From Parabacteroides sp. Marseille-P3160 (lineage in GTDB: Bacteria > Bacteroidota > Bacteroidia > Bacteroidales > Tannerellaceae), in NCBI RefSeq assembly GCF_900162725.1, contig NZ_LT799418.1, forward strand, positions 1,286,856-1,350,855: a DNA stretch of 64,000 nt. The letters run 5' to 3'. Made by a program: the position numbers and the translations under genes. Under the pieces are notes generated by a model. It was given only the letters and a program-made list of their open reading frames with translations. It had not been told where the DNA came from and did not search any database. This document shows positions 1-11,500 of the stretch, piece after piece. How positions within the stretch are numbered: position 1 is the stretch's first letter; each line of letters begins with the position of its first letter.

Positions 1-232
1 GAGATAGGAAGCCTTTAACGAGCAAAATTTAAACAGGCTTTTAGCAGTTAAACCGGCGTTTTTCGTCCTGTTTTATCGCGAAAACGCGTTTCCTGTATTG
101 TAAATATTTGTAAAATAGAACTTTATTTAATAATTCAGTATAAATTTTTATTATTAATCACAATGTAATTTTAGAGTAACATTTCCTTAACATAAAGTCT
201 TTTATTTTGTCTTTGTTTTTAAAAAGGGCAAA

Positions 233-2191
233 ATGAAGGCTAAGTTTACATTTTTCAGATCAAAATTATTAAATATACTTCTGTTTTCTTCTCTTGTTTT
301 ATTGAGTTGCAGTTCAAAAGAAGGACCAGAGAATATAACAGAACCTTTTGTTAAAGAGGTTTCCATCCTTTCCGAAATAAATACTCCGGCTAATGGAAGG
401 ATTACTATTTCGGCTAAAGGATTTAAAACAGATGATAAGATAATATTAGAATCGGTTAGTGATGCCGGTAAACTTTCTATTGCAGATATAGATTCCATAT
501 CGGATAACTCGGGATCTTTTATTTTGCCTGATGAGATTGTTTCCGGAACTTATAACCTGATTCTTGTTCGGAATAAGGAAAATTTCCGGCTGGGATCGAC
601 CAGGATAAACATTACCATTCAAACCGAAATTCCCGATTTAGAGGGGATGACCATAAAAGGAATCGTCCATAATGACGGAAAAGGCATACCCGGGGTGGTC
701 GTTTCGGATGGATATGAAGTAACAATTACAAATGAGAAAGGGATTTACTATCTTCCGTCGGCTAAAAAGAACGGATATGTCTTCATCTCTATTCCCGGGA
801 ACTATGAAGTAAATACAAATGGGAATTTGCCCTTATTTTACCAAAAGCTGGTTGGAGGTTCTTCGACGGAACGTAAAGATTTCGGCCTTATTCCCGTAAA
901 TAATAAAAAGCATATTTTGATTGTTGCTGCAGATTGGCATCTGGCGAACAGAAACGATGATTTGTTACAGTTCAACAGCGGCTTTATTCCGGATGTGAAT
1001 GCTACCATTAGTAAATATTCCGATGCGGGAGTAAAAGTTTATGGAATTCCCCTTGGCGATATGACTTGGGATAATTATTGGTATTCGAACAATTTTGCCC
1101 TTAATGAATATATCCGCGAAATGGACAGGATAAAATGTTCCATGTTCCATGTGATGGGAAATCATGATAATGATCCGTATATTCAAGGAGATGTCGAGGC
1201 GGAAAAGGCTTACAGGGACATTATCGGACCGACTTATTATTCCTTCAATTTAGGAGAGATACATTATGTTGTCCTGGATAATATAGAATACATTAATTCC
1301 GGAGGCGCTTTGGCTGTTATAGGCCAACGGAACTATAATGATATCATTACTTCGGTCCAAATGGAATGGCTGAAGAAAGACCTGGCAACCGTCAAGGATA
1401 AAAATACTCCCGTTATCATCGCGATGCATGCGCCGCTCTTCAGTAATCCCATACTGGTTGGCAATGAACAAAGTTCTGCTCTCTCCTTAAATAACGGGAA
1501 GCAGTTTTTGGAAGCGGTGAAGGATTTTTCAAAAATCTATGTCATGAGCGGGCATATCCATATAAATTATAGCATAGAATCGGGGAATGTGGTAGAACAG
1601 AATATAGGCGCTGTTTGCGCCACATGGTGGTGGACCGGTAAAAGCGGTTATTCCGGAAACCAGATTTGTAAAGATGGAACTCCCGGCGGCTATGGAATCT
1701 GGGAAATCGACGGGAAAGAGGTTAAATGGTATTATAAAAGCATCGGTAGTGAAAAGGATTATCAGTTCAGAACCTATGACTTGAATACTATACATATTAC
1801 GAGTAAGGAATATGCCCCGAATTCTACCGAGGAGGCATTGGCAAAATATGCAGGAGATTATTCCGCTCCGAATAAAGGCAATGAAGTTCTTATTAATGTA
1901 TGGGGATATGGGCCCGGGTGGTCTATTGAAGTGAAAGAAGGAGATAAGGAGCTTCTTGTTGAACGGGTCTCTAAACCGGATCCCCTTCATATCATATCCT
2001 ATGAGGCTAAGCGCTTGAACGTAGGAGCCGAGCCGACAAGCTCGTTTATTACGTCAGAAACCGCGCATATGTTTTTAACCAAAGCTTCCAGTGCGACTTC
2101 TACTCTTAAAATCATAGTAAAGGATCGCTTCGGGAATACATATTCTGAAACGATGGAACGACCGAAAGCATTTAATTATTCAATGAAATAA
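233..2191 (+). CDS. Calcineurin-like metallophosphoesterase lipoprotein
   Basis: A 652-aa exported phosphoesterase. The N-terminus has a hydrophobic signal ending in LLSC, so Cys26 is the probable lipidated residue. Residues about 40-225 look like beta-sandwich modules. The catalytic domain follows, with the full metallophosphoesterase series: D234-x-H236, GD (D276), GNHD (N310, H311), H399 and GHIH (H441, H443). A roughly 150-residue C-terminal beta-rich domain is typical of Bacteroidota calcineurin-like proteins. It probably hydrolyses a phosphoester at the cell surface or in the periplasm; the substrate is unknown. It sits 24 bp before the susC-like gene, so the two are likely co-transcribed, which suggests it processes the ligand that this SusCD pair imports. 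The start follows a purine-rich stretch (aaaaaggg). Confidence 0.88.
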   Translation: MKAKFTFFRSKLLNILLFSSLVLLSCSSKEGPENITEPFVKEVSILSEINTPANGRITISAKGFKTDDKIILESVSDAGKLSIADIDSISDNSGSFILPDEIVSGTYNLILVRNKENFRLGSTRINITIQTEIPDLEGMTIKGIVHNDGKGIPGVVVSDGYEVTITNEKGIYYLPSAKKNGYVFISIPGNYEVNTNGNLPLFYQKLVGGSSTERKDFGLIPVNNKKHILIVAADWHLANRNDDLLQFNSGFIPDVNATISKYSDAGVKVYGIPLGDMTWDNYWYSNNFALNEYIREMDRIKCSMFHVMGNHDNDPYIQGDVEAEKAYRDIIGPTYYSFNLGEIHYVVLDNIEYINSGGALAVIGQRNYNDIITSVQMEWLKKDLATVKDKNTPVIIAMHAPLFSNPILVGNEQSSALSLNNGKQFLEAVKDFSKIYVMSGHIHINYSIESGNVVEQNIGAVCATWWWTGKSGYSGNQICKDGTPGGYGIWEIDGKEVKWYYKSIGSEKDYQFRTYDLNTIHITSKEYAPNSTEEALAKYAGDYSAPNKGNEVLINVWGYGPGWSIEVKEGDKELLVERVSKPDPLHIISYEAKRLNVGAEPTSSFITSETAHMFLTKASSATSTLKIIVKDRFGNTYSETMERPKAFNYSMK

Positions 2192-2215
2192 GTTTATAAA
2201 TAACAGTTAATTAAA

Positions 2216-5200
2216 ATGAGATTAAAAACAGCTTTTAAGGCATTGCTTATTGTAGGGTTATTCTTGGGCTCAACGCTACATATTATGGCACAAACCAAAG
2301 TGGTAAGAGGTACCGTTTTTGAGGCAGACGGGAAAACGCCGTTGACAGGAACGAATATTTCTGTAAAAGGGACTTCCTTAAGAGCTATTTCCGATCTTGA
2401 CGGTCGGTATAGCATTGAGGTCTCGGGAGAAAAGCCGGTATTGGTTTTTCAGTTTTTACAATATCTTGACCAGGAAATTCCCGTAGGGCCCAAATCCGAA
2501 ATAAATGTTATAATGAAAGAAGACCCGGTGCTTCTGGAAGAAGTTGTGGTCACCGCATTGGGGTTGACACGCCAGGAAAAGTCTCTCGGGTATTCGGTAA
2601 GCAAACTTGATAACGATGATCTCACCCAATCCGTATCGAACAACTGGCTTAACGGAATGGCGGGGAAAGTGGCTGGTATTACGATGAATGGGGCGAGTAC
2701 CGGACCTATAAATTCTTTACGTGTAACGCTGAGAGGCGATAAGTCGCTTAATTATGGAAAGAATGAAGCGCTTTTTGTTGTGGATGGAATTCCGGTAAGA
2801 TCAGGAACAACAGCAACTTCTTCAAGTAGTAGCTATACAAATTCAGGCTCGGATTTTCCGGTAGACTATGGTAACGGGGCAAGCGATATCAATCCGGACG
2901 ATATCGAAACGGTGAGCGTATTGAAAGGCCCGGCCGCGACGGCTTTGTACGGATCACGTGCAGCCAATGGCGTTATACTGATCACGACTAAATCGGGACG
3001 TAAAAACAAGGGCGTTGGCGTCACGGTTAATTCCTCTGTTGTACTTGAGAAAGCGGGATATTGGCCCGATTTTCAGACGGAATATGGTTCTGGAGCCGAT
3101 ATGGGGCTTAATGAATACAACTTCTGGACATTAAATCCGGATATTGTAGGATCAAATGATTATCCTCCCCGGAATCTATCAAGGTATGCCTGGGGAGAAA
3201 AGTTCGATCCGAATAAGCTTCGTTACCAATATGCCGGAAAGAACTGGGAAACCGGTGAAATTAAGCGCACTCCTTTTGTTTATCAGGATGATTGGTTTAC
3301 AGGAGTTTTCAGAACGGGGGTTACTTACAATAACGGCATTTCAATTTCCGGAAGCAATGGCCAGGGAACGAACGTCCGTTTCTCAATAAATGATACAAGG
3401 AATGAATGGATTTTACCTAATACGGGTTTCACCAAGCAATCGTTGTCTTTTGCATTGGAAGCGCCTGTGAACAAATATATAAAGTTTAATACGAAGATCA
3501 ATTATTATAAGACGGACAGTGAAAATATGCCGATGGCAGGTTATCATCAGACAACCGTTATGTATGACCTTATGTGGGGATACAACTCAAACTCCATGAA
3601 TGATTGGAAGAGCGAGTATTTCGGAGGACGATTCAATGCTACGAACCGGAATGCGACGATCTCTGAAAACGGAAATAGCTTGGTGTTTGCCGGAACGGGT
3701 TCATATAACCCATACCGTGTTTTGTATGAAGAATTAAACAGTACGGATAAGGATCGCGTGTTCGGAAATGCGGGATTTTCGATTGATTTATCTCCGGTAA
3801 CCAAAGGGCTTACTTTGGATATAAAAACCGGTATGGATATGGGGGTAGAATTCAGAACCCAGCGTAAACCCAAAATGACATTCGGTTGGGAAAATGGTTT
3901 CTACAGAGAGCAAACGCTTGTTAATTACGAATTTAATTCCGACTTTTTACTAAAGTACCAAAAAGACTTTGTAGACAATCGGTTATCATCCACCGTTGCA
4001 TTTGGAGGGAATAATATGACCTATAAATATAATACAAACAAAATACAACTGAATGAGTTGGATATCGATGGCGTTTACAACACATCCAATGTTCCTACAG
4101 GGGTGAATCCGATACCGACCAATTACAGAAGTGAAAAAGTGATAAACAGTCTTTATGGATTCTGGTCTCTCGGATGGGATAATACATACTTTCTTGATGT
4201 CACCGGGCGGAATGACTGGTCCAGTACGTTGTCAAGAGGTAATTGGAGCTATTTTTATCCTTCGGTCGCGGGAAGTGTCTTACTTAACGAATTATTAGAT
4301 TTCCAATCGAATCTTCCTGCGGTGAACTTTGCAAAACTACGTCTATCATGGGCAAATGTGGGAAGTGATACGGATCCTTATTCCCTGGATCAATATTACT
4401 CGACTTCTTCCATCAGCGGAGGACATACATTGCCTAATGACATACCTAATCCCTTGATAAAACCTGAAAATGTAGAGAGTTGGGAATTAGGTTTGGATAC
4501 AAGATTTCTTAATAATAGATTAGGGCTGGATGTGGCTTTATATAATGCTTCGGCAACCAACCAGATCGTGTCGGTAGATATCGATCCGATCGTAGGGGCT
4601 TCTTCCATGAAGATCAATGCAGGAGAAATTAATAACAAAGGAATTGAGATCGCTTTATCGGCAACTCCAGTAAAGACAAGGGATATTACCTGGAATGTAA
4701 ACGTAAACTGGTCGAAAAATATAAATAAGCTTGTTAGCCTGCAAGACGGCTGGGATCCTTCCATCCCTTTGGAAACGGATATGGGAACGACCATCGGGGG
4801 AAGGCTTCATGTTTATTCCTATGTGGGAGAGGAAATGCACAAACTTTACGGATTCGGACTTAAAAGAGCTCCGGAGGGTTCGTCTTATACAGATGAAAAT
4901 GGAAATAAAGTAGATGTTTCCGGGAAAGTCATACTGAATGCAACCACCGGGTTACCTTCAATGACGGCAGAACCGGATGTCTTTCTGGGGAATGTAAACC
5001 CTGAATGGAAAGGAGGATTCAGCACCGATTTCAGATATAAAAACGTTTCGTTAAGTATGTTCTTTTCTTATCAATGGGGAGGTCACCGGTTTTCAGTGAC
5101 AAATGGTATTCTGTCATATCAGGGAAAACTGAAGAATTCCTTGGAGGGACGTTATGATGGGATTGTAGTGGACGGAGTCAATGAAATCTCGGAAGGCGTT

Positions 5201-5542
5201 TATCAGAAAAACAATGTGGTCACGGATAATATATATACCTATTACCAGGCTCTTGCTTTGGATAGATACAATGGGGAAGCCCACACATTCAACACTTCGT
5301 TTCTGAAGATGAAAGAGGTGAGGTTATCTTATAGTCTATCAGATAAATTATGCCGGAAAACAGGATTCCTTCAAGGAGGCAGCCTTTCTTTATTTGCAAC
5401 GAACCTGTTCTCTTGGGACAACTGGCCTCAGTTTGATCCTGAAGGCGGTATGATGACCGGAACGAATGTATTTAACGGTATTGAAGCGGGTTCTTATCCT
5501 ATGACCAGAACCTTCGGTGTGAATCTAAAATTAGCATTTTAA
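2216..5542 (+). CDS. SusC/RagA-type TonB-dependent outer-membrane transporter
   Basis: An 1108-aa SusC-family receptor. It has a signal peptide (cleavage near residue 25, after HIMA), a carboxypeptidase-regulatory-like beta-sandwich domain (about 27-110), the Bacteroidota linker EEVVVTALG, a plug domain with the VLKGPAATALYGSRAANGV signature, and a long beta-barrel ending in an aromatic C-terminus (LKLAF). Length and architecture are normal for SusC. It forms the barrel that takes up a ligand bound by the SusD protein encoded 17 bp downstream. The neighbouring phosphoesterase and BACON lipoprotein suggest a phosphorylated or glycan-type ligand, but no glycoside hydrolase lies in the window, so the substrate cannot be named. 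Confidence 0.95.
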   Translation: MRLKTAFKALLIVGLFLGSTLHIMAQTKVVRGTVFEADGKTPLTGTNISVKGTSLRAISDLDGRYSIEVSGEKPVLVFQFLQYLDQEIPVGPKSEINVIMKEDPVLLEEVVVTALGLTRQEKSLGYSVSKLDNDDLTQSVSNNWLNGMAGKVAGITMNGASTGPINSLRVTLRGDKSLNYGKNEALFVVDGIPVRSGTTATSSSSSYTNSGSDFPVDYGNGASDINPDDIETVSVLKGPAATALYGSRAANGVILITTKSGRKNKGVGVTVNSSVVLEKAGYWPDFQTEYGSGADMGLNEYNFWTLNPDIVGSNDYPPRNLSRYAWGEKFDPNKLRYQYAGKNWETGEIKRTPFVYQDDWFTGVFRTGVTYNNGISISGSNGQGTNVRFSINDTRNEWILPNTGFTKQSLSFALEAPVNKYIKFNTKINYYKTDSENMPMAGYHQTTVMYDLMWGYNSNSMNDWKSEYFGGRFNATNRNATISENGNSLVFAGTGSYNPYRVLYEELNSTDKDRVFGNAGFSIDLSPVTKGLTLDIKTGMDMGVEFRTQRKPKMTFGWENGFYREQTLVNYEFNSDFLLKYQKDFVDNRLSSTVAFGGNNMTYKYNTNKIQLNELDIDGVYNTSNVPTGVNPIPTNYRSEKVINSLYGFWSLGWDNTYFLDVTGRNDWSSTLSRGNWSYFYPSVAGSVLLNELLDFQSNLPAVNFAKLRLSWANVGSDTDPYSLDQYYSTSSISGGHTLPNDIPNPLIKPENVESWELGLDTRFLNNRLGLDVALYNASATNQIVSVDIDPIVGASSMKINAGEINNKGIEIALSATPVKTRDITWNVNVNWSKNINKLVSLQDGWDPSIPLETDMGTTIGGRLHVYSYVGEEMHKLYGFGLKRAPEGSSYTDENGNKVDVSGKVILNATTGLPSMTAEPDVFLGNVNPEWKGGFSTDFRYKNVSLSMFFSYQWGGHRFSVTNGILSYQGKLKNSLEGRYDGIVVDGVNEISEGVYQKNNVVTDNIYTYYQALALDRYNGEAHTFNTSFLKMKEVRLSYSLSDKLCRKTGFLQGGSLSLFATNLFSWDNWPQFDPEGGMMTGTNVFNGIEAGSYPMTRTFGVNLKLAF

Positions 5543-5559
5543 TAGAAAATACATAAGAG

Positions 5560-7128
5560 ATGAACAAGTATAAATATATCCTGATGGGTTTGGTTATAGG
5601 TTTATTAAGTTCTTGTACCTATGATTTCGAAGAGATAAATACGAACCCCAATAAACCGACGGTCGGAATGGTTAAGGCATCCAATATGTTCGAACCTATC
5701 TTATATAATTCGGCAAACCAATGGTTGCAACGTACCTGGTATTACAATAATGAGCTGATCCAATTTACCGCTTTCACCGGCGGAGTGACCCGCAGGGAAC
5801 ACCAGTATTTTTTGGAAGATTCCCGTGACTGGTACGGATTCTGGAACCATTATGCCACCTACGGTAAAAACACGAACCATATGTATCAATTGGCGCAAAA
5901 GGATGGGGATAAGTCGTTGGAAGCGATCGCCCTTACCTTCAAGGTCTTGTTTTTTTCCAATATGACCGATATGTTCGGAAGCGTTCCTTATGAAGAGGCT
6001 TTTACCGGTGTGGATGCAGACGGAACGATTACTCCTAAGTTTAACAGCCAACAGGAGGTCTATCGGTTTATGTTTGAGGATTTGGAGAAAGCGAATGAGA
6101 TTTATGCGACTAATCCGGTCTTTGAGATCCCGACAATGGACGGGATGTACGGAGGAGATATGACGGCATGGCGCAAGTTTAATAATTCTTTATACCTGAG
6201 GCTTCTTTGCCGGGTCAGCGGCCGTCCGGAGATGGAATCCGGTAAAAAGATTGCAGAGATCCTCGGCAATCCCGGCAAGTATCCTGTTTTTACTTCGAAT
6301 GCCGACAATGCGACCGTCAAGTTTTCAGGAAATGATCCTTATATCAGCAATTTCGGAATCACATCCGAAAGTGAATTCACATCCAGCGGAAGAAAGCTGA
6401 CAAGACAACTTATCGGCATGACTGTCCAGACAGATGTGAATGGCAATCAAATCTATGAGGATCCGAGATTGAAGATCATAGGGAAGAAAAACAATATCAA
6501 AGAAGTCAATCCGAATGACATTTGGATCGGAACCAAGTCCGGATGTACGGACCAGGAACGAAGCACTGTGGATAGAGGAACCTCCTGGCTTAACTTTAAA
6601 GTCTTTTGCCGGAGAGATGCCCCGGCTATTTACATGGATTATGCGGAAATCCAATTCATCTTCGCCGAAGCGGCTTTGAAGGGATCTATCAGCGGCGGGG
6701 AAGCGAAGGCTAAACAGTATTATGAAGCAGGCGTAAAGGCGTCTATGGAAAAGTGGTCCGAGCAAGGCGCTTATTCCGTTCCTGCGGCAACTATCACGGC
6801 TACAGATATCGATACTTACCTTCAATCTCCTCTCGGTTCCTGGGATTCGGCATCGAATAAAGAAGAATTCCTGGGAAATCAGAAGTACCTGGCGCTTTTC
6901 TGGATCGGAATGGAGGCTTACCATGAATATCGCCGTACGGGTTATCCGGTGTTAACCATCGGGGAAGGGGCGGTTTATAACGATCGGGTACTTCCGACTC
7001 GGTTTGCTTATCCAAGCGTTACCATGTCTACCAACGGGGCAAACGCAAAAATCGCCTTGGAACAAATGGGAGGGGAAAACAATATGAAAACTCCCGTATG
7101 GTGGAGCAAGCAAGCGATTAATAAATGA
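5560..7128 (+). CDS. SusD/RagB-like ligand-binding lipoprotein
   Basis: A 522-aa SusD-type surface lipoprotein. The signal ends in LLSSC (Cys19), followed by an acidic stretch (TYDFEEINTNP). That FEEINTNPN start is characteristic of the SusD-like branch often annotated SusD_2 (SusD-like superfamily). The alpha-helical TPR-like fold is consistent with motifs such as AEIQFIFAEAALKG and the C-terminal ALFWIGMEAYHEYRRTGYP. It caps the SusC barrel and binds ligand. Its stop codon overlaps the ATG of the next gene (ATGA), so the two are translationally coupled, although the next protein may start 18 bp further in. Confidence 0.94.
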   Translation: MNKYKYILMGLVIGLLSSCTYDFEEINTNPNKPTVGMVKASNMFEPILYNSANQWLQRTWYYNNELIQFTAFTGGVTRREHQYFLEDSRDWYGFWNHYATYGKNTNHMYQLAQKDGDKSLEAIALTFKVLFFSNMTDMFGSVPYEEAFTGVDADGTITPKFNSQQEVYRFMFEDLEKANEIYATNPVFEIPTMDGMYGGDMTAWRKFNNSLYLRLLCRVSGRPEMESGKKIAEILGNPGKYPVFTSNADNATVKFSGNDPYISNFGITSESEFTSSGRKLTRQLIGMTVQTDVNGNQIYEDPRLKIIGKKNNIKEVNPNDIWIGTKSGCTDQERSTVDRGTSWLNFKVFCRRDAPAIYMDYAEIQFIFAEAALKGSISGGEAKAKQYYEAGVKASMEKWSEQGAYSVPAATITATDIDTYLQSPLGSWDSASNKEEFLGNQKYLALFWIGMEAYHEYRRTGYPVLTIGEGAVYNDRVLPTRFAYPSVTMSTNGANAKIALEQMGGENNMKTPVWWSKQAINK

Positions 7129-8375
7129 TTAATAAAGACTTTATGAAAACTGATATGATATTTGAAAAGTTTACGGGAGCCATCCTGTTTATGTTGATAG
7201 TTGCTTCCATGGCTTTTGTTTCCTCCTGTAAAGAGGATGAAGCGGAGGGAGAACCCTATTTTACGATTGAAAATAATCCGGCGGGATTGACTGCAGGCAT
7301 GGATGGTAAAACCGAAAAATTCGTCGTCCGGTCGAACCGACCATGGAAAATCGTAGCTAAAGAAGAAGGCGATGTCCAATGGGTGAGAAGTTTTCCCAGC
7401 GAAGGAGACCAGGATGGGAAATTCACTATCATTGTAGAGGTGAATAATACTTTTGTACGGCGTATACAGAATTTTGCTTTTATTGTAGATGGCGAAGAGC
7501 AGCCCGTGTTATTTCGAGTCGAGCAAGAGGCCAATACTCCTTCTATTAAGGTAGACCCGGTATCGGTTCCTGCTGCCGGAGGAGAGGTAAATATTGCTGT
7601 TAAAGCGAATATCGACTGGACTTATACGATGGAAGAGAATAGCTGGCTTACCGAGAAAACGGCAGAAGCATCTAAACTGGTACTGAATGCCGAACGGAAT
7701 AACGGGAAAAAACGCTCTGTTAAACTGACCTTTAAGGCTGTAGGACATCCCGAAGTCTCCCAGGTAGTAACGGTCGAACAGTCCCCGGGAACGATCGTAC
7801 TTGAAGAAGATTTCAGCTGGCTGGCTTATGGCAGCCCGGTTCCTTATGTAACTACGGGAGAAACGCGATATGATGCCTGGACACAGGCGCAAAGAGACAG
7901 GGGATGGACCAGCACCGTTAATACGGCGGCCGGAAGCGGAAATACGCCCATGTGTTATGCACGCCAGGGATTTGTCAAGCTGGGTAAAACGGGTTACGGC
8001 GGCGACCTTATTTCTCCCAAACTTTCCGATATCGAAGGAACCAGGAAATTGAAGGTTACGTTCAAAGCGGCGGCTTATGTTTCTGCCGCAGGGACGGTGG
8101 TTGACACCAGGGTATTGAAGATTATTATTCTCGGAGCAGGAATTCCGAGCACCGATGTAATCATGGTGGAGAATGTACCGAATATCCAGAAAGAGGATGA
8201 AGCCGGGGTCCAGAATGATATCTGGGCGGATGACAGGGCATTCAGCTTTGAAATTACCGGGGCTACCTCGGAAACACAGATTAAATTCTTAGGAAAGGAT
8301 TATGATTTGACGAAGGAGGAAGTTACGACAAACCGTATTTTCCTGGATGATATAAAAGTTGAGATAGTGGATTGA
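7125..8375 (+). CDS. BACON-domain surface lipoprotein of the SusCD locus
   Basis: A 416-aa protein if translated from the ATG overlapping the susD stop; the ATG at 7143 gives a cleaner lipoprotein signal ending in FVSSC. Two tandem BACON-like beta-sandwich modules follow (about residues 45-130 and 135-220 from the first ATG), each ending in a VEQ strand (RVEQEAN, TVEQSPG). A C-terminal jelly-roll-like region (about 225-416) contains VLEEDFSWLAYGSP and ends with FLDDIKVEIVD, as in choice-of-anchor or carbohydrate-binding modules. It is probably the SusE/F-position accessory binding protein of this uptake locus. Ligand specificity is not evident. It is the last gene before a strong terminator. 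Confidence 0.82.
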   Translation: MINKDFMKTDMIFEKFTGAILFMLIVASMAFVSSCKEDEAEGEPYFTIENNPAGLTAGMDGKTEKFVVRSNRPWKIVAKEEGDVQWVRSFPSEGDQDGKFTIIVEVNNTFVRRIQNFAFIVDGEEQPVLFRVEQEANTPSIKVDPVSVPAAGGEVNIAVKANIDWTYTMEENSWLTEKTAEASKLVLNAERNNGKKRSVKLTFKAVGHPEVSQVVTVEQSPGTIVLEEDFSWLAYGSPVPYVTTGETRYDAWTQAQRDRGWTSTVNTAAGSGNTPMCYARQGFVKLGKTGYGGDLISPKLSDIEGTRKLKVTFKAAAYVSAAGTVVDTRVLKIIILGAGIPSTDVIMVENVPNIQKEDEAGVQNDIWADDRAFSFEITGATSETQIKFLGKDYDLTKEEVTTNRIFLDDIKVEIVD

Positions 8376-8421
8376 TTCAGAATGTGATAGTCGGAACATA
8401 AAAATCGCCTGTCTTTCTTGT

Positions 8422-8466
8422 AAAATTGAGTGCACTCATTAATTACAATGAGTGCACTCAATTTTT
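8422..8466. terminator. Bidirectional intrinsic terminator, 19-bp perfect stem
   Basis: The left arm at 8422-8440 and right arm at 8447-8465 are perfect reverse complements around a 6-nt loop (aattac). The arm core is gagtgcactc, itself palindromic. The right arm ends in a T run on the plus strand and the left arm begins with an A run, so it can stop transcripts from the BACON gene (plus) and from the M60 peptidase gene (minus), which converge here. Confidence 0.88.
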
Positions 8467-8539
8467 GTATATATAGTCAATCATTAAAACAATTCAAAAT
8501 ACTCAAAAAAAGGATTCATCGTTAGCGCAGCATTCCAAT

Positions 8540-11500
8540 TCAGATTGTTATTTTTAATTTTTTCCCTTTTGCCGGGACAGCGTAAATGACCGGTTTGCTA
8601 ACGGAAGCAGGGATCGTAAATTCGTTTTTGGTACTTACGAATATGAATTGTTTTTTATCGTACACTTCAAAAACAACTGCATTTTTCCAATCCGTCAAGG
8701 TTACTTTATTCTTTTCTATTTTAACGGAACCTTTGGATAGAGTTGCTCCTTTTTGGAACAGATTTACGCAATCATCATGGATATATTGCAGGTTTGCCGC
8801 CGGCTTGGGGTACTTTTTAGCATATGAAACGAGTTTTTCCACTTGCTCCGGCGTACAGGATAGGACCAGGCTACCCGATCCATATCCTTCGTAGTTACCT
8901 TGATATTCTACGGCTCTTAATAATCCCCACGACTTAAAAAAATCCGTCAGATCTTCACCTGATACATCGCAGCAAATCCTGATAAAGGCCAAGATAGCTT
9001 CGCTATCGCTTGTCGGATTGGGATACTGGCGGAGCTGTTCATGTACGTCGGCATAAAAATCCGTTTGTCCTTTGACCTGTGCATAATACAGCTCCAGTTG
9101 CCAAAACGGGATTAATTTACAGAACACATCTTTGTGCGTAGAATGTAGCGCATGAGCGGCGAGTATTTCCGTAAAGCCTTTTTCGTAACGATTCCGATAA
9201 ATACTGTCTTCGATTCCCAGTTTTTCTTCGGCAAGCCGCGAACGATTTCCGAAAGCGGACTGAACATACATTGCATATACATTATTAGATACCTCCCCCA
9301 TACCGCCCCAACAAAATCCGGGATGTAATTGATTAAGATGTCCTACCTCATGGGCAGGTCCCCAAATATCGGTTGACCGGAGTTTTTCGGCATCACATAA
9401 TTCGCGCAAACTGCTTGCCGGATATGCCGTTCTATAGGTGGTCGCGTAAGCTCCCCAAGCATCCGGCATATCGTGATCTACATGGAAATACATCCTATTG
9501 GTATTACTTCGTTCGTATTTGTAAAGCCCGGTAAACTTTTGTTCCAGCCATGAGATAGAGTCGTATACTTGGATAAGTCTGTTGCCGTCCTTGCAATAAG
9601 ACCGGAAGGAGGAGACGGGAAACGTCAGATGTGCATAATGCCCCAAGAGATCGAAGTATTTGTCCTGAGCTTTATCGAGTAAACGTATCCAGTCTTCCGG
9701 TTTATGTTTTGCTACATTATAATATCCGTTTACTTGTCCCGTGGCAATATGGATTTTTACCGGTTTTGCTTTGGCATTACCGGTATGATACATCACGTAA
9801 AGCAGTCCTTTACGGTCAGACACAATCTTGTTGGCACCTTCATTTAGCAAAAAGGTGCTACTTTTCAATTCCCAATTATTATTTTCGATTCCTTTGTCAA
9901 AATCAATTACGCGAAGTGATAAATTTTCCCCACCGGTATTTCCAACAAAAACGATGAGCTCTTCTCCTTTATTTATACAAATGCCTGTAGGATTGTCTAA
10001 TAAACTATAAGCGGAAGATTTATTCTTTTGTGCATTTTCTTCCGGATGAGGGTAGGGGTTATATTCCTGTATACGAAATTCTTTTTCATATTGATTCTCA
10101 TAAAGAGCGAGTGCCAAGCGTTTGAAGAACCTATTCTTTATCGTGTCCAAGCTTTCATGGTCGATATCTTTTTTGAGTTCCGAACAAGTCTCGTCGGAAA
10201 AAATCGGAGGTATGTTTGTTTGTCGGCTTTTAATGTAGAACGACATCTCTGCACAACTTGCGTACGATCCGCGGCTATCACCCATGCCAGACTTAACCAG
10301 AAACTTTATCGCCCGCGGCTTTTTGAGTCCTCCGTTAAATGAAATTTTAGAGGGAGATGAGGCTCCTCCGAAATCATAATCTCCTGTTTTGACAAACGAC
10401 GGATTTGCTTCCGTTGATACCCACACTTCGACTTCCTTGAAATTTCCATTCGATCCTTCCGTTCGTGGAAAATAGGTAAGATAGTCGATTTGTTCCGTTG
10501 GACCAAAAAAGTAAGTTAATGTTACCGGAAAAGAAGTTCCAACCCATCGGGAATGATATAAGGTTGCCGTATTACCGTCGACGGACTTGCCGATATCTTC
10601 GCCCGGTTGCGCTTCCGAAGCTTCCGTCTTTATAACATTTACTTTTTGATCGGGAACTATGCCACTCTGATCCAGATAAGCCTTTCGCTCAATGGCTTTG
10701 TCAACCTTTATTGCCAACGTGTCTGTATTTATTACCGGGGGATCGGCCCTTTTTGGGGCTACAAGAATCTTCTCTTTGTCTATTGGAGCAGTATATCCGC
10801 CCGATCTCATATAGAAAGCCGTTGGGTCGGATTCCGATATACCTCCAGCATAATCGCTACGACTGTCGGGTTCGCCGTCCGTATGGGTCAGTTTTGCTTT
10901 GTTGAAGGCTATCCATTGGGCGTCTTTCACACGCCTGCCCCACATATTATAAAAATTACCCTTGCGTACCATTTGACCGGTACCTTTCCCAAAGTTTTCA
11001 ATGAATGAGTAAAAACCATCAAAATAACGTGATTCTTTCGGGGCCTGCCAGGTTGCTATATATTTCCATCCATCTGGCTCTTTGTCCATAAACCAAGCGG
11101 AATAAGCCACAAAACCGTTATCAAGTTTTCTCATGTTCATTAGGAACTTTACGGGAATTCCTGTTTTCCAGTTATATATCAGGTAAGACTGTCCTCCGGT
11201 ACCTTCATTGCCGAAGCTTCCGGCTTCTACTTCCGGATTTTTTTCCAGCAAAACCACTTGACTTTCCTGTTTGACTTTCCTGCGATCGATCGTTTCGTCA
11301 GAACTGTCCCATACGGAAAATAGTACGCGTCGTTCAGTATCCGAGTTTACCTGGATGCCGAAATAGCCCCTGTAAAAACCGATGCACATCCAGAATGTAT
11401 ACATCGGGTCATATCCGGCCGGAACCAGGATCTCACCGTATAACCAGTCGTATTCTTGCTTTTTCTCGTCATCGGGCAGATAGCTCAGATGTACCGAAGG

